Below are positions 19,948-29,729 of a stretch of DNA of 64,000 bases, piece by piece. Under the pieces are notes generated by a model. The model worked only from the letters and a program-made list of their open reading frames with translations. It was not told where the DNA came from and did not search any database. Source of the DNA: Rhodopseudomonas palustris. GTDB lineage: Bacteria > Pseudomonadota > Alphaproteobacteria > Rhizobiales > Xanthobacteraceae. The DNA lies in contig NZ_CP058907.1 of assembly GCF_013415845.1 (NCBI RefSeq), positions 3,348,001-3,412,000 of the forward strand, written 5' to 3'. Position 1 is the stretch's first letter. Every line of letters starts with the position of its first letter. Position numbers and translations under genes: made by a program.

Positions 19948-21825
19948 ATGCTCACGCTTACCGACATTTCGATCCGGCTCGCCGGACGGCTGCTGATCGA
20001 CCAAAGTTCGGTCCAGATCGCCCCCGGCGCACGCGTCGGCTTCATCGGCCGCAACGGCGCCGGTAAATCCACCCTGTTTCGCGCGATCCGCGGCGAGCTT
20101 GCAACCGAGACCGGCCGCATCACCCTGCCGCCGCGGTGGCGGATCGGCAGCCTCGCTCAGGAGGCCCCGAACGGCCCCGAGACGCTGCTGGAAGTGGTGC
20201 TGGCCGCCGACGTCGAGCGGGCCGCGCTGCTGCTCGAGGCCGAAACCGCGCATGACCCGCACCGCATTGCCGACATTCAGACCCGGCTTGTGGACATCGA
20301 CGCGCACTCGGCGCCGGCGCGGGCCAGCGCCATTCTCAGCGGCCTCGGCTTCTCCGCCGCCGACCAGGCCCGCTCCTGCTCGGAATTCTCCGGCGGCTGG
20401 CGGATGCGCGTGGCGCTCGCCGCGACGCTGTTCGCTGCCCCCGACCTGCTGCTGCTCGACGAACCGACCAACTATCTCGACCTCGAAGGCACGATGTGGC
20501 TCGAGGACCATCTCGCCAACTATCCGCGCACGGTGATCGTGATCAGCCACGATCGCGACCTGCTCGATACGTCGGTCAACGAGATCCTGCATCTCGACCG
20601 CGGCCGGCTGGTACACTTTCGCGGCAGTTACTCGGCCTACGCGGACTTCCGCGCCAACAAGCTGGCGCTCGACGCCAAGAATGCCAAGCGTGACGAAGCG
20701 CGGCGCAAGCATCTGCAGGACTTCGTCGACCGCTTCAAGGCCAAGGCGACCAAGGCGCGGCAGGCGCAATCGCGCGTCAAGATGCTGGAGAAGATGAAGC
20801 CGATCGCCCCGCTGGTGGCGGACGACACACCGGAGATCAATTTCCCGGCGCCCGAGAAAACGCTGTCGCCGCCGATCATCGCGGTCGACAACGTCGCGGT
20901 CGGCTACGATCCGAAGCACCCGGTTCTGCGGCACGTCACGCTGCGGATCGATCCGGACGACCGCATCGCGCTGCTCGGTGCCAACGGCAACGGCAAGTCG
21001 ACGCTGGTGAAGCTGCTGGCAAACCGATTGGCGCCGTTCTCGGGATCGGTGACGCGGGCCGACAAGCTATCGATCGCGTACTTCGCGCAGCATCAACTCG
21101 ACGAGCTGAACGAGGACGGCTCGACCTATGACCACGTCCGCAAGCTGATGCCGGATGCGCCGGAGAGCAGGATCCGGGCGCGCGCCGGCGCCATGGGCTT
21201 CTCCGGCAAGGCGGCCGACACCCTGGTCAAGAGCCTGTCGGGCGGCGAGAAGGCCCGCCTGCTGCTCGGGCTCGCGACCTTCTACGGCCCGAACATGATC
21301 ATCCTCGACGAGCCGACCAACCACCTCGACATCGACAGCCGTGCGGCGCTGGCGGAGGCGATCAACGACTTCCCCGGCGCTGTGATCATGGTGTCGCACG
21401 ACCGCTATCTGATCGACGCCTGCGCCGATCGACTGTGGGTGGTGGCCGATCACAAGGTGAAACAGTTCGACGGCGACCTCGACGATTATCGCCGAGCCGT
21501 GCTGTCATCGCGCGGCGCGCGGAGTGGGTCGTCAGAAGCCAAGGATCGCAAGGCCGATGATAGCGCCACCAAGGCGCCGGCATCGCGGACGAAGAAAACG
21601 GTTTCGCTGAAGCAGCAGATCGCCGATGCCGAAGCCGAGATCGACCGCATCACCGCGATCATCGAGAAGATCGATGCGGCGCTGGCAATCCCGGACCTTT
21701 TCACCCGCGATCCGAAACAGGCCGCTCAGCTCAGCACCGCGCGAGCCAACGCGCAGGCGGCGTTGCAGGCTGCTGAAGAGAAGTGGTTGGAAGCAAGTGC
21801 GGCGCAGGACGCCGCACAAGGCTGA
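19948..21825 (+). CDS. ABC-F family ATPase (Uup/EttA-like)
   Basis: A 625-residue soluble protein with two ATP-binding cassettes and no membrane segments, hence an ABC-F translation-associated ATPase rather than a transporter. Cassette 1: Walker A GRNGAGKST (~32), signature FSGGWRMR, Walker B LLLLDEPTNYLD. Cassette 2: Walker A GANGNGKST (~345), LSGGEKARL, Walker B MIILDEPTNHLD. A charged linker with KARQAQSRVKMLEKM lies between them. A C-terminal coiled-coil extension (~540-625, rich in Lys/Ala/Glu) is like Uup, which acts on branched DNA intermediates and on ribosomes. I do not assign a subfamily symbol. Confidence 0.93.
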   Translation: MLTLTDISIRLAGRLLIDQSSVQIAPGARVGFIGRNGAGKSTLFRAIRGELATETGRITLPPRWRIGSLAQEAPNGPETLLEVVLAADVERAALLLEAETAHDPHRIADIQTRLVDIDAHSAPARASAILSGLGFSAADQARSCSEFSGGWRMRVALAATLFAAPDLLLLDEPTNYLDLEGTMWLEDHLANYPRTVIVISHDRDLLDTSVNEILHLDRGRLVHFRGSYSAYADFRANKLALDAKNAKRDEARRKHLQDFVDRFKAKATKARQAQSRVKMLEKMKPIAPLVADDTPEINFPAPEKTLSPPIIAVDNVAVGYDPKHPVLRHVTLRIDPDDRIALLGANGNGKSTLVKLLANRLAPFSGSVTRADKLSIAYFAQHQLDELNEDGSTYDHVRKLMPDAPESRIRARAGAMGFSGKAADTLVKSLSGGEKARLLLGLATFYGPNMIILDEPTNHLDIDSRAALAEAINDFPGAVIMVSHDRYLIDACADRLWVVADHKVKQFDGDLDDYRRAVLSSRGARSGSSEAKDRKADDSATKAPASRTKKTVSLKQQIADAEAEIDRITAIIEKIDAALAIPDLFTRDPKQAAQLSTARANAQAALQAAEEKWLEASAAQDAAQG

Positions 21826-21828
21826 GAG

Positions 21829-22368
21829 TTATTGCGCAGAGCGGGCGCTTCGCTTCTTCGCCCGCGTCGGCTTCCGCTCCTGCACGGCCTCCGGTGCACG
21901 CTCGATCACGCTGAGCCGGCCCGCCGTGAAGGTGTAGATGCCGGCACGCGCTCCGCGGTTGTAGGTCAGGACCGCGAGACGGTCGCCGCGCTCATTGTTG
22001 GACAGGCTGACGTGGTCCGGCGCGCCGAGGCCGCGCGCGACGTCGCATTCGGTGTGACCGAGCGCGACGGTGCCGCCCGGCGTCATCGGAGCGGCCTGCC
22101 CGTCCTGCGGCGCGTTGGGATCGCCCGGCGGCGGCCCCATGCCCGGACAGCGGCCGTCGGCGCTGATCAGGTCTTCAGGGGTAACCGGCTTGTCCGGCGT
22201 CAGCGGCGGGGTCTCGATCGAGATGTTCTTGATGAACACCCGGCCCGGCTTGGAGAACCATTCGGCGTCGCGCGACAGGAATTCAGGGGTGCCGGAACAG
22301 CCCGCAAGCAGGGGCGTCGCAAGCGCCAGCGTGATGAATAGCGGCCGCACGGAAAACTTCTGATACAC
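21829..22368 (-). CDS. Putative lipoprotein of unknown function
   Basis: A 179-residue protein with a lipoprotein signal peptide: hydrophobic residues 10-20 and a lipobox LLAGC with the lipidated Cys24. The mature part contains PDKPVTPEDLISADGRCPG, a Pro/Gly-rich linker, a conserved-looking segment TVALGHTECDVARGLGAPDHVSLSNNERGDRLAVLTY, and a basic C-terminus (KPTRAKKRSARSAQ). The middle resembles SmpA/BamE-like folds in its pattern of ALG-TECDV...G-P, but I would not name it on that basis. It converges on the ABC-F gene with 3 bases between stop codons. Confidence 0.75.
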   Translation of the reverse strand: MYQKFSVRPLFITLALATPLLAGCSGTPEFLSRDAEWFSKPGRVFIKNISIETPPLTPDKPVTPEDLISADGRCPGMGPPPGDPNAPQDGQAAPMTPGGTVALGHTECDVARGLGAPDHVSLSNNERGDRLAVLTYNRGARAGIYTFTAGRLSVIERAPEAVQERKPTRAKKRSARSAQ

Positions 22369-22495
22369 GATCGATCACGCCCCAATAGAGATCTTAAGCA
22401 CTTGTCCAATCATCGATTTACGGCACCACCGTGACAGGCCTTGCCGTAACTCTGCGGTCGCCTGCGGCGTCCACAGCCTCTTGCCTGGTCTCGTC

Positions 22496-22948
22496 CTAGT
22501 CCCGCCGTTGCCACCGACCGGCCTCGTCGGCCTGCCAATAGGTCACCTCGAAAGCCTTCGCCTTGCACTGCTTCCAGGCGTCGCGGGCCATCGCCACCGC
22601 CTCGTCGTCATCGCCGTTGAACAGCAACACCATCCGTTCGTAGCTGCCCGAGTCCTCGGGCAGCGCCGCATTGTCGACCAAGAACCGAACCTTGGCGCCG
22701 TTCGGATTGCCCTCGCTCGTCGTCAGCAGGATCGGCTGATGCGCGGCGTCTGCCACACGCCAGGTGGCGTGCGGCAGGAACGAGTCGTCGCGATAGGTCC
22801 AAAGATGCGAGTCGAGCGCGTCGGCCCGCTCCTCGGACGTCGACTGCACCACCACCCGCCAGCCGCGCGCGAGTGATTTCTCGAGCAGCGGCGGCAGCAC
22901 CTGTTCGATGGTCCTGCCTTGGAGGTGATAGAACAGCACTTCGGTCAT
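22496..22948 (-). CDS. holC: DNA polymerase III chi subunit
   Basis: A 150-residue protein of the HolC family. The N-terminus MTEVLFYHLQGRTIEQVLPPLLEKSLARGWRV-like pattern, the DSHLWTYRDDSFLPHA motif and the VLLFNGDDDEAV segment are characteristic. Chi links the clamp-loader complex to single-stranded DNA-binding protein at the replication fork. It lies 10 bases downstream of pepA on the same strand, the pepA-holC pairing found widely in proteobacteria. Confidence 0.93.
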   Translation of the reverse strand: MTEVLFYHLQGRTIEQVLPPLLEKSLARGWRVVVQSTSEERADALDSHLWTYRDDSFLPHATWRVADAAHQPILLTTSEGNPNGAKVRFLVDNAALPEDSGSYERMVLLFNGDDDEAVAMARDAWKQCKAKAFEVTYWQADEAGRWQRRD

Positions 22949-22958
22949 CGTGCGCCAA

Positions 22959-24461
22959 TTACTTCTTGGCTTCGTAGTACTCCGCCACGAGCTGATTGAG
23001 CAGGCGGACGCCGTAGCCCGAGCCCCAGCTCTGATTGATCTCGTTCTTCGGCGAGGCCATCGCGGTGCCGGCGATGTCGAGATGCGCCCACGGCGTGCCG
23101 TCGACGAAGCGCTGCAGGAACTGCGCCGCGGTGATCGAACCGCCGTTGCGCGACCCGGTGTTCTTCATATCGGCGAACTGGGAGTCGATCTGCTTGTCGT
23201 ATTCCGGGCCGAGCGGCATCCGCCAAACCTTCTCGCCGGTGGACTGACCAACGGCGGCCAGCCGCTCCGCGAGCTGATCGTTGTTGGAGAACAGGCCGGC
23301 ATATTCGGTGCCGAGCGCCACCATGATGGCACCGGTCAGCGTCGCCAGGTCGACCATGAACTTCGGCTTGTGCTTCTGCGCCACGTACCAAAGCACATCG
23401 GCGAGCACCAAACGGCCCTCGGCGTCGGTGTTGATGATCTCGATGGTCTGGCCCGACATCGAGGTGACGATGTCACCCGGCCGCTGCGCGTTGCCGTCCG
23501 GCATGTTCTCGACCAGACCGATCGCGCCGACCGCGTTGACCTTGGCCTTACGGGCCGCGAGCGCGTGCATCAGGCCAACCACGCAGGCCGCGCCGCCCAT
23601 GTCACCCTTCATGTCTTCCATGCTGGCCGACGGCTTGATCGAGATGCCGCCAGTGTCGAAGCACACGCCCTTGCCGACGAAGGCGAGCGGCTGCTCGCCC
23701 TTCTTGCCGCCGTTCCAGCGCATGATCACGGTGCGTCCCGGATGCGCCGAGCCCTGCGACACGCCGAGCAGCGCGCCCATCTTCAGCTGGGTCATCGCCT
23801 TGACGTCCAGGATCTGGACTTCGACGCCGAGTTTCTTGAGCTGCGCCGCCCGCTTGGCGAACTCTTCCGGGTACAGCACGTTCGGCGGCTCGTTGACCAG
23901 CTCGCGCGCCAGGATGACGCCGTCGACGACGTGGCTGTCGGGGGAGAACGCCTTCTTGGCCGCCGCCGGATCGGCCACCGCGAGCGTGACGCTGGCATTG
24001 GCCGCGCCGTTCTCGTCGTCCTTCTTCTTGGTCTTGTAGCGATCGAACTTGTAGGCGCGCAGCCGGATGCCGGAGGCGATCGCGGCCGCCTGCTCGGGCT
24101 TCATCGCGCCGGTCGGCAGATCGGCAACCACCGTCACGGCCGTATCGCCCGCGCCGATCTTGCCGGCGACGGCGCCGCCGAGCTTGAGCAGATCGTAATC
24201 GTTGATCGACGCGGCCTTGCCGGCGCCGACGACGATCAGGCGGCCGACCTTGAGGCCCTCAGGGGCCAACAGGTCCAGCGCAGAACCGGACTTGCCCTTG
24301 AACTGCGCGGTCGCGGCTGCGCGCTTGACGGTGGCGACCGCCGCGCCCAAGGCCTTGGTCGCCGTCGCGCCGAACTTCAGACCGTCGTCGCAGAACACGA
24401 TCAGCGTGCCGCGCGCGGGCGTAGCAAACGGGACGAAACCGACCTTGACGGCGTCGGGCAT
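22959..24461 (-). CDS. pepA: Leucyl aminopeptidase (M17, PepA)
   Basis: A 500-residue zinc/manganese aminopeptidase removing N-terminal residues from peptides. The variable N-terminal domain is followed by the M17 catalytic domain: [17 protein letters not shown] with metal-binding Lys/Asp, [14 protein letters not shown], and the signature [14 protein letters not shown] with metal Asp/Glu and active-site Arg. The C-terminus has [14 protein letters not shown] and [10 protein letters not shown]. The ATG at 24461 is preferred because GGAGG lies 7 bases upstream; an ATG 6 bases earlier nearly abuts that site. It faces lptF across about 408 bases. Confidence 0.96.
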   Translation of the reverse strand: MPDAVKVGFVPFATPARGTLIVFCDDGLKFGATATKALGAAVATVKRAAATAQFKGKSGSALDLLAPEGLKVGRLIVVGAGKAASINDYDLLKLGGAVAGKIGAGDTAVTVVADLPTGAMKPEQAAAIASGIRLRAYKFDRYKTKKKDDENGAANASVTLAVADPAAAKKAFSPDSHVVDGVILARELVNEPPNVLYPEEFAKRAAQLKKLGVEVQILDVKAMTQLKMGALLGVSQGSAHPGRTVIMRWNGGKKGEQPLAFVGKGVCFDTGGISIKPSASMEDMKGDMGGAACVVGLMHALAARKAKVNAVGAIGLVENMPDGNAQRPGDIVTSMSGQTIEIINTDAEGRLVLADVLWYVAQKHKPKFMVDLATLTGAIMVALGTEYAGLFSNNDQLAERLAAVGQSTGEKVWRMPLGPEYDKQIDSQFADMKNTGSRNGGSITAAQFLQRFVDGTPWAHLDIAGTAMASPKNEINQSWGSGYGVRLLNQLVAEYYEAKK

Positions 24462-24869
24462 TGGCATTCCTCCAAAAACGGGCTGTCGGCGGAAACGATC
24501 CGGCAGGCGCGGGTCCAAAGCCGTTGTTTTGGAGCGTTGAGGCGTCGAGTCAAGACAACATCGCTAAGCTGCGCAGCTTTCACGGGAAAGTGGATTGCGC
24601 GGCATCCCGCTGGCGGGCTTGTGCCGACTGCACCGTCAGCGGTGGCGCCGCCCTGCTTTGCGTTGCGCGGGACGGGAATCTGTGGTCTTCGGGAGCGTGT
24701 CGCGCACCATTAACCATATCCGCAGTGCGCCGCGTCCCGGCCATTTTGTTGACAGATCAGACAGATGGTAATGGCAACCTGGGACAAGGCCGGGCTTTCC
24801 GCCCTGGGGAGGATTCATCATGAATCCGGGCGGCCACAGAATCCGGATTCGAGGGGATCGTACTGAGCG
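24462..24869. other. 408-base intergenic region between divergent pepA and lptF
   Basis: No convincing coding frame is present. The stretch must hold promoters for both the pepA-holC pair and the lptF-led cluster. A TTGACA hexamer is at 24749-24754 on the plus strand, about 115 bases before lptF, but no good -10 element sits 16-18 bases downstream, so I do not call a promoter. Confidence 0.5.
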
Positions 24870-26036
24870 ATGGGCTCCATCGACCGCTATATCTTCCGCA
24901 CGACCCTGGTGTCGTTCGCGGTCGTGATGGGTAGCCTGACGGGTGTGATCTGGATCACCCAGGCGCTGCGCGGCATCGATTTGATGACCAGCCAGGGCCA
25001 GACCATCATCACCTTCCTCGGGTTGACCGGCCTCGCCGTTCCGGTGCTGGTGCTGGTGATCGCGCCGATCGCGCTGATGATCGCGGTGGCCCACACCCTC
25101 AACCGGCTCGCAACCGATTCCGAAATCATCGTGATGAACGCCGCCGGCCTGTCGCCGATTCGGCTGTTCCGGCCGTTCTTCTACGCCACCATGGTGGTGG
25201 CGGCGCTTGTGATCATCATCGGCGCCTACATTGCGCCCGATGGGCTCCGCCGGATCGCCCGGTGGGACAGCGAGATTACCGCCGACGTGCTCGCTAACGT
25301 GCTGCAGCCCGGCCGGTTTGCACAGCTCGAGCAAGGGCTGACGATCCGGGTCCGCGAACGCCAACCGGGCGGTCTGCTGGTTGGCGTGTTCATCGACGAC
25401 GCCCGCGCGCCCAACGAGCGCGTCAGCATCATCGCCGACCACGGCACCGTCGTCAAAAACGACAAGGGCTCGTTCCTGGTGCTGGAAGACGGCCACCTCG
25501 AGCGCTTCCAGACCGGCAAGCAGGAGCCCGCGCTGGTGGCGTTCAGCCGCTATGCCTTCGACATGTCGAAATTCTCGCGTGCCCGCGACGTCGCCTATGG
25601 CATTCGCGAACGCTATCTGTGGGAGCTGCTGTGGCCGGCGGAGAACGATCCGCTGCTGGCGAGGCTGCCGACCGAATTCCGCTCGGAAATGCACGATCGG
25701 TTGCTGGCGCCGATCTATCCGTTCTTCTTCGCCGCGGTCGCCTTCGCCTTTCTCGGCCTCGCCCGCACCACCCGACAGAGCCGCAACTTCTCGATGGCTG
25801 GCGCGGTGCTGGTCGCCTTCGTCGTGCGACTCGCCGGTTTTGCGCTGTCGGTGATCGCCAACAAGACGCCTTACGTCGCCGGCCTGCAGTATCTGCTGCT
25901 GTTCGTCGCCACGGGAACATGTCTGTGGCTGATCAACCGCAACGTCGTGATCGAACCGCCCGCGCGTGTAACCGAGGCCCTGAATGCCTTCAATGCGTCG
26001 ATCGCCCGGTTGATCCGGCGGCCGGTGCCGGCGTAA
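24870..26036 (+). CDS. lptF: LPS export permease LptF
   Basis: A 388-residue YjgP/YjgQ family protein, one of two inner-membrane subunits that with LptB2 extract lipopolysaccharide from the inner membrane. Three hydrophobic segments lie in the first ~115 residues and three in the last ~100, around a periplasmic beta-jellyroll region (~130-270). The beginning MGSIDRYIFRTTLVSF and NRLATDSEIIVMNAAGLS are diagnostic. It is the first gene of a cluster, with lptG starting 10 bases after its stop. Confidence 0.93.
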   Translation: MGSIDRYIFRTTLVSFAVVMGSLTGVIWITQALRGIDLMTSQGQTIITFLGLTGLAVPVLVLVIAPIALMIAVAHTLNRLATDSEIIVMNAAGLSPIRLFRPFFYATMVVAALVIIIGAYIAPDGLRRIARWDSEITADVLANVLQPGRFAQLEQGLTIRVRERQPGGLLVGVFIDDARAPNERVSIIADHGTVVKNDKGSFLVLEDGHLERFQTGKQEPALVAFSRYAFDMSKFSRARDVAYGIRERYLWELLWPAENDPLLARLPTEFRSEMHDRLLAPIYPFFFAAVAFAFLGLARTTRQSRNFSMAGAVLVAFVVRLAGFALSVIANKTPYVAGLQYLLLFVATGTCLWLINRNVVIEPPARVTEALNAFNASIARLIRRPVPA

Positions 26037-26046
26037 CGCGGGGCGC

Positions 26047-27135
26047 ATGATGGTCGTCAATACGCTCGGACGCTACTTCGCCCGCCGCTTCGTGATCGCC
26101 TCGCTCGGGGTGTTCTTCGGGCTGTTCGTGCTGCTGGTGTTCGTCGACTATGTCGACCTGCTGCGCCGGGCTGGCGGCCTGGCCGTCTCGGCATTCTATG
26201 TCGCGCAGGCCTCGTTCTGCCGCGTGCCTCAATTGCTCGAACGGCTGCTGCCGTTCTGCATCCTGATCGGCGGCATGACCTGCTACCTGGCCCTGTCGCG
26301 TAGCCTTGAACTGGTGGTGGCGCGCGCCGCAGGCCTGTCGGCCTGGGAGTTCATCTCCCCGGCCCTCTGGAGCGCGATCGCGATCGGCATCTTCGCCACG
26401 ACCGTGTTCAATCCGCTGTCCGCGCACATGCAAGAACGCGCCAAGCAGATGGAAGCCGAAATGTTCGGCGAGAACACCGGCGGGCTGCAGGACGCCAACG
26501 GCTTCTGGATGAATCAGGTCAGCCCTGACGGACAGGCGATCATCAACGCCGCACGCAGCCAGCAGCAAGGTGCGGTGCTGACCGGCATCACCGTGTTTCG
26601 ATTCGAACCCGACTTCCAGTTCAAGGACCGAATCGAGGCGCGCGAAGCGGTGCTCGAACCGGGCCATTGGCTGCTGAAGAACGTACGCCGTTATACAATG
26701 GACGGTGCCCCGGTAGATCAAGACACCCTTGAGTTGCCGACGTCACTGACACTCGCGCAGGTCCGCAACAGCTTCGCCACCCCGGAAAGTGTGTCTTTTT
26801 GGCAACTTCCGACCTACATCAAGTCGTCGGAAAACTCCGGTTTTGCGACCGCAGGCTATCGTCTGCAGTATCACAAGCTGCTGGCAAAGCCGTTTTTGCT
26901 GGCCGCGATGGTCATGCTAGCTGCTTCTGTGAGCTTGCGATTCTTCCGTTTCGGCGGCGTGCAAAAGATGGTTTTGAGTGGCGTGGCCGCAGGCTTTCTG
27001 CTCTATATCCTGTCGAAAGTGACCGAGGATTTGAGTAAGGCTGAACTGATGCATCCGCTTGCTGCAGCGTGGTTGCCCGTATGCGTGGGCGGTCTCGCTG
27101 GATTTCTAGCCTTGCTCTATCAGGAGGACGGATAG
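26047..27135 (+). CDS. lptG: LPS export permease LptG
   Basis: A 362-residue partner of LptF with the same architecture: N-terminal TLGRYFARRFVIASLGVFFGLF, LSRSLELVVARAAGLSAWEF, a periplasmic domain, and three C-terminal helices ending near GFLALLYQEDG. The ATP-binding LptB subunit is not in this window. The stop codon TAG shares its last base with the GTG start of lptD, giving tight coupling of export permease and outer-membrane translocon. Confidence 0.93.
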   Translation: MMVVNTLGRYFARRFVIASLGVFFGLFVLLVFVDYVDLLRRAGGLAVSAFYVAQASFCRVPQLLERLLPFCILIGGMTCYLALSRSLELVVARAAGLSAWEFISPALWSAIAIGIFATTVFNPLSAHMQERAKQMEAEMFGENTGGLQDANGFWMNQVSPDGQAIINAARSQQQGAVLTGITVFRFEPDFQFKDRIEAREAVLEPGHWLLKNVRRYTMDGAPVDQDTLELPTSLTLAQVRNSFATPESVSFWQLPTYIKSSENSGFATAGYRLQYHKLLAKPFLLAAMVMLAASVSLRFFRFGGVQKMVLSGVAAGFLLYILSKVTEDLSKAELMHPLAAAWLPVCVGGLAGFLALLYQEDG

Positions 27136-29651
27136 TGGCTGCGATGGCCGCCCTCCATGGAAAGCTGTCGACCAAGCGTCGGCGCACCAAGGTGCGCCGG
27201 GAACGTGTGGTGACGGCCGTATTGCTGACGCCGTTTGCCGTGCTCGCACTTGCGGGCGGGATGCAGGCGGTCGCGATCGATTCCGCCTCCGCTCAGGGGT
27301 ACACCTACAATCCGCGCCCCGCCCGGCCGAAGCCGCCTCCGCCGCCGGCTGCCAACAATGGCCAGATGCTGGTTCAGGCCAGCGAGGTCAATTACGACTA
27401 CAACAACAAGCGCGTCGCCGCGGTCGGCAACGTGCAGATGTATTACAACGGCACCACCGTCGAGGCTGATCGGCTGGTCTACGACCAGGACACCAAGCGG
27501 CTGCGCGCCGAGGGCAACGTCCGCATGACCGATGCGGACGGCAAGATCACCTACGCCAATTTCCTTGATCTGTCGGACGACTACCGCGACGGCTTCGTCG
27601 ACTCGCTGCGGGTCGATACGGCGCAGGACACCCGCATCGCGGCGTCGCGCGCGGACCGCACCGGCGGCAATTACAACGTGTTCCAGAACGGCGTGTACAC
27701 CGCGTGCGCGCCCTGCAAGGACGATCCGAAAAAGCCGCCGCTGTGGCAGGTCAAGGGTGCGCGGATCATCCACGACCAGACCGACAAGATGCTGTACTTC
27801 GAAGATGCTCGGATCGAGTTCTTCGGCGTCCCGCTCGCGTACATGCCGTATCTGTCGACCCCGGATCCGACGGTGGCGCGCAAGACCGGCTTCCTGATGC
27901 CGGCCTACACGAGCAACACGACGTTCGGCTCGGGCTTCGAGATCCCGTTCTATTGGGCGCTCGCGCCCGACTACGACGTCACGATCACCCCGCGCATCAC
28001 CACCAAGCAAGGCGTGTTGATGCAAGGCGAGTTCCGGCAGCGGCTGCTGGACGGTGCCTACGAGGTCCGCGCCTACGGCATCAACCAGTCCGATCCAGCC
28101 GCCTTCGGAACGAACACCCCCGGCAACCGCGACCTCCGCGGTGCAGTCGACACCAAGGGCCAGTTCGCACTCAACGACAAGTGGGTGTGGGGCTGGGAAG
28201 GCGTGCTGATGTCCGATCGCGCGTTCTTCCTGGACTATCGGCTGGCGCAGTATCGCGACAGCTGGGGCACGTTCCTCAATCAATCGACCGAGGCAACGTC
28301 GCAGATCTATCTGACCGGCGTCGGCAACCGCTCGTATTTCGACATTCGCGCGATCCACTATCTCGGTTGGGCCGCTGCGGATATTCAGGGCCAGATTCCG
28401 GTCGTGCACCCGGTGCTCGACTATTCGAAGACGCTCGACCAGAACATTTTCGGTGGCGAGTTCAGCTACAAGACCAATCTGACCAGTCTGAGCCGGCAGA
28501 CCGCGCAGTTCGATCCGGTCACGACCATCGCCAACACCACGGGGCTTTGCCTCAACACGTCGGCCGATCCGCTGGCGCGGCTTCCGTCGAGCTGCCTGCT
28601 GCGCGGCGTTCCCGGCACCTACACCCGGTTGACCGCGCAGGCCGACTGGCGGCGTTCGTTCACCGACCCCTACGGCCAGATCTGGACCCCGTTCGCATCG
28701 CTGCGCGCCGACGCGATCGACGCTTCGATTTCGAACCAGCCGGGCGTGTCGAACTATCTGCTGCCGGGCGACACTCAGGCGATGCGGCTGATGCCGACCG
28801 TCGGCCTGGAATATCGCTATCCGTTCATCAACGTTCAGCCCTGGGGCACCACCACGATCGAGCCGATCGCGCAGGTGATCATCCGCCCGAACGAGTCCTA
28901 CGCCGGCAAGCTGCCGAACGAAGACGCGCAGACCATGGTGTTCGACGCCAGCAATCTGTTCAGCGTCGACAAGTTCTCCGGCTACGACCGCGTCGAAGGC
29001 GGCGGCCGCGCCAATGTCGGCGTCCAGGCAACCACGCAGTTCGATCAGGGCGGCTCGGTCAACGTGCTGTTCGGCCAGTCCTACCAACTGTTCGGCTTGA
29101 ACTCGTTTGCGGTGGCGGACGCCACCAACACCGGTCTCGACTCCGGTCTGGCCAAGCCGAAATCCGACTATGTCGGCCGGGTGTCGTACTCGCCGAACTC
29201 GACCTATAAGTTCACGACCCGCGCCCGCTTCAACGAAGCGACGTTCAACGTCGAGCGGTTCGAAGCCGAGGCCAGCGCCAGCTTCAATCGCTGGTCGGTG
29301 AGCATGATCTACGGCAACTACGGGGCCCAGCCCGATCTCGGCTTCCTGACACGCCGTCAGGGCATTCTTGGAACCGGAACGCTCAAAATCGCATCCAATT
29401 GGGTGGTCTCGGGCGGTGCCCGTTGGGATCTTGAGGCCAACAAGATCAACCAATACATCGTCGGCGCCGGTTATGTGGACGACTGCTTCGTGTTGGCGCT
29501 GAACTACGTCACCGGATATTCCTACGCCAACTATGGAACGACGCCGACGCTCAACCACTCGGTCATGGTGCAGATCGGACTCCGCACCATCGGCATGTTC
29601 ACGATGCAGCAGAGTGTGTCTGGCGCATCGAGCGGCATGTTCGGCCAATAG
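27135..29651 (+). CDS. lptD: LPS assembly outer-membrane protein LptD
   Basis: An 838-residue protein that inserts LPS into the outer leaflet. A basic N-terminus and hydrophobic segment (~30-50, VVTAVLLTPFAVLALAGG) form the signal sequence. A periplasmic OstA/LptA-like jellyroll follows (MLVQASEVNYDYNNKRVAAVGNVQMYYNGTTVEAD), then a large beta-barrel domain with alternating aromatic strands to the C-terminus. The start is a GTG at 27135 with AGGAGG 7 bases upstream; an ATG at 27144 is too far from this site. Cys residues near TACAPCK are candidates for the structural disulfides. Confidence 0.94.
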   Translation: MAAMAALHGKLSTKRRRTKVRRERVVTAVLLTPFAVLALAGGMQAVAIDSASAQGYTYNPRPARPKPPPPPAANNGQMLVQASEVNYDYNNKRVAAVGNVQMYYNGTTVEADRLVYDQDTKRLRAEGNVRMTDADGKITYANFLDLSDDYRDGFVDSLRVDTAQDTRIAASRADRTGGNYNVFQNGVYTACAPCKDDPKKPPLWQVKGARIIHDQTDKMLYFEDARIEFFGVPLAYMPYLSTPDPTVARKTGFLMPAYTSNTTFGSGFEIPFYWALAPDYDVTITPRITTKQGVLMQGEFRQRLLDGAYEVRAYGINQSDPAAFGTNTPGNRDLRGAVDTKGQFALNDKWVWGWEGVLMSDRAFFLDYRLAQYRDSWGTFLNQSTEATSQIYLTGVGNRSYFDIRAIHYLGWAAADIQGQIPVVHPVLDYSKTLDQNIFGGEFSYKTNLTSLSRQTAQFDPVTTIANTTGLCLNTSADPLARLPSSCLLRGVPGTYTRLTAQADWRRSFTDPYGQIWTPFASLRADAIDASISNQPGVSNYLLPGDTQAMRLMPTVGLEYRYPFINVQPWGTTTIEPIAQVIIRPNESYAGKLPNEDAQTMVFDASNLFSVDKFSGYDRVEGGGRANVGVQATTQFDQGGSVNVLFGQSYQLFGLNSFAVADATNTGLDSGLAKPKSDYVGRVSYSPNSTYKFTTRARFNEATFNVERFEAEASASFNRWSVSMIYGNYGAQPDLGFLTRRQGILGTGTLKIASNWVVSGGARWDLEANKINQYIVGAGYVDDCFVLALNYVTGYSYANYGTTPTLNHSVMVQIGLRTIGMFTMQQSVSGASSGMFGQ

Positions 29652-29729
29652 CGCGCGCCGCGCGGGCCTGAACCGTTTTCCGGCTCGCCACCATCCAGAA
29701 CCCGATCGGCTGTGAGGTAAACGCGACCC

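Noticed and set aside
24749..24754. TTGACA as a promoter -35 for lptF
   Set aside because: No acceptable -10 hexamer lies 16-18 bases downstream.
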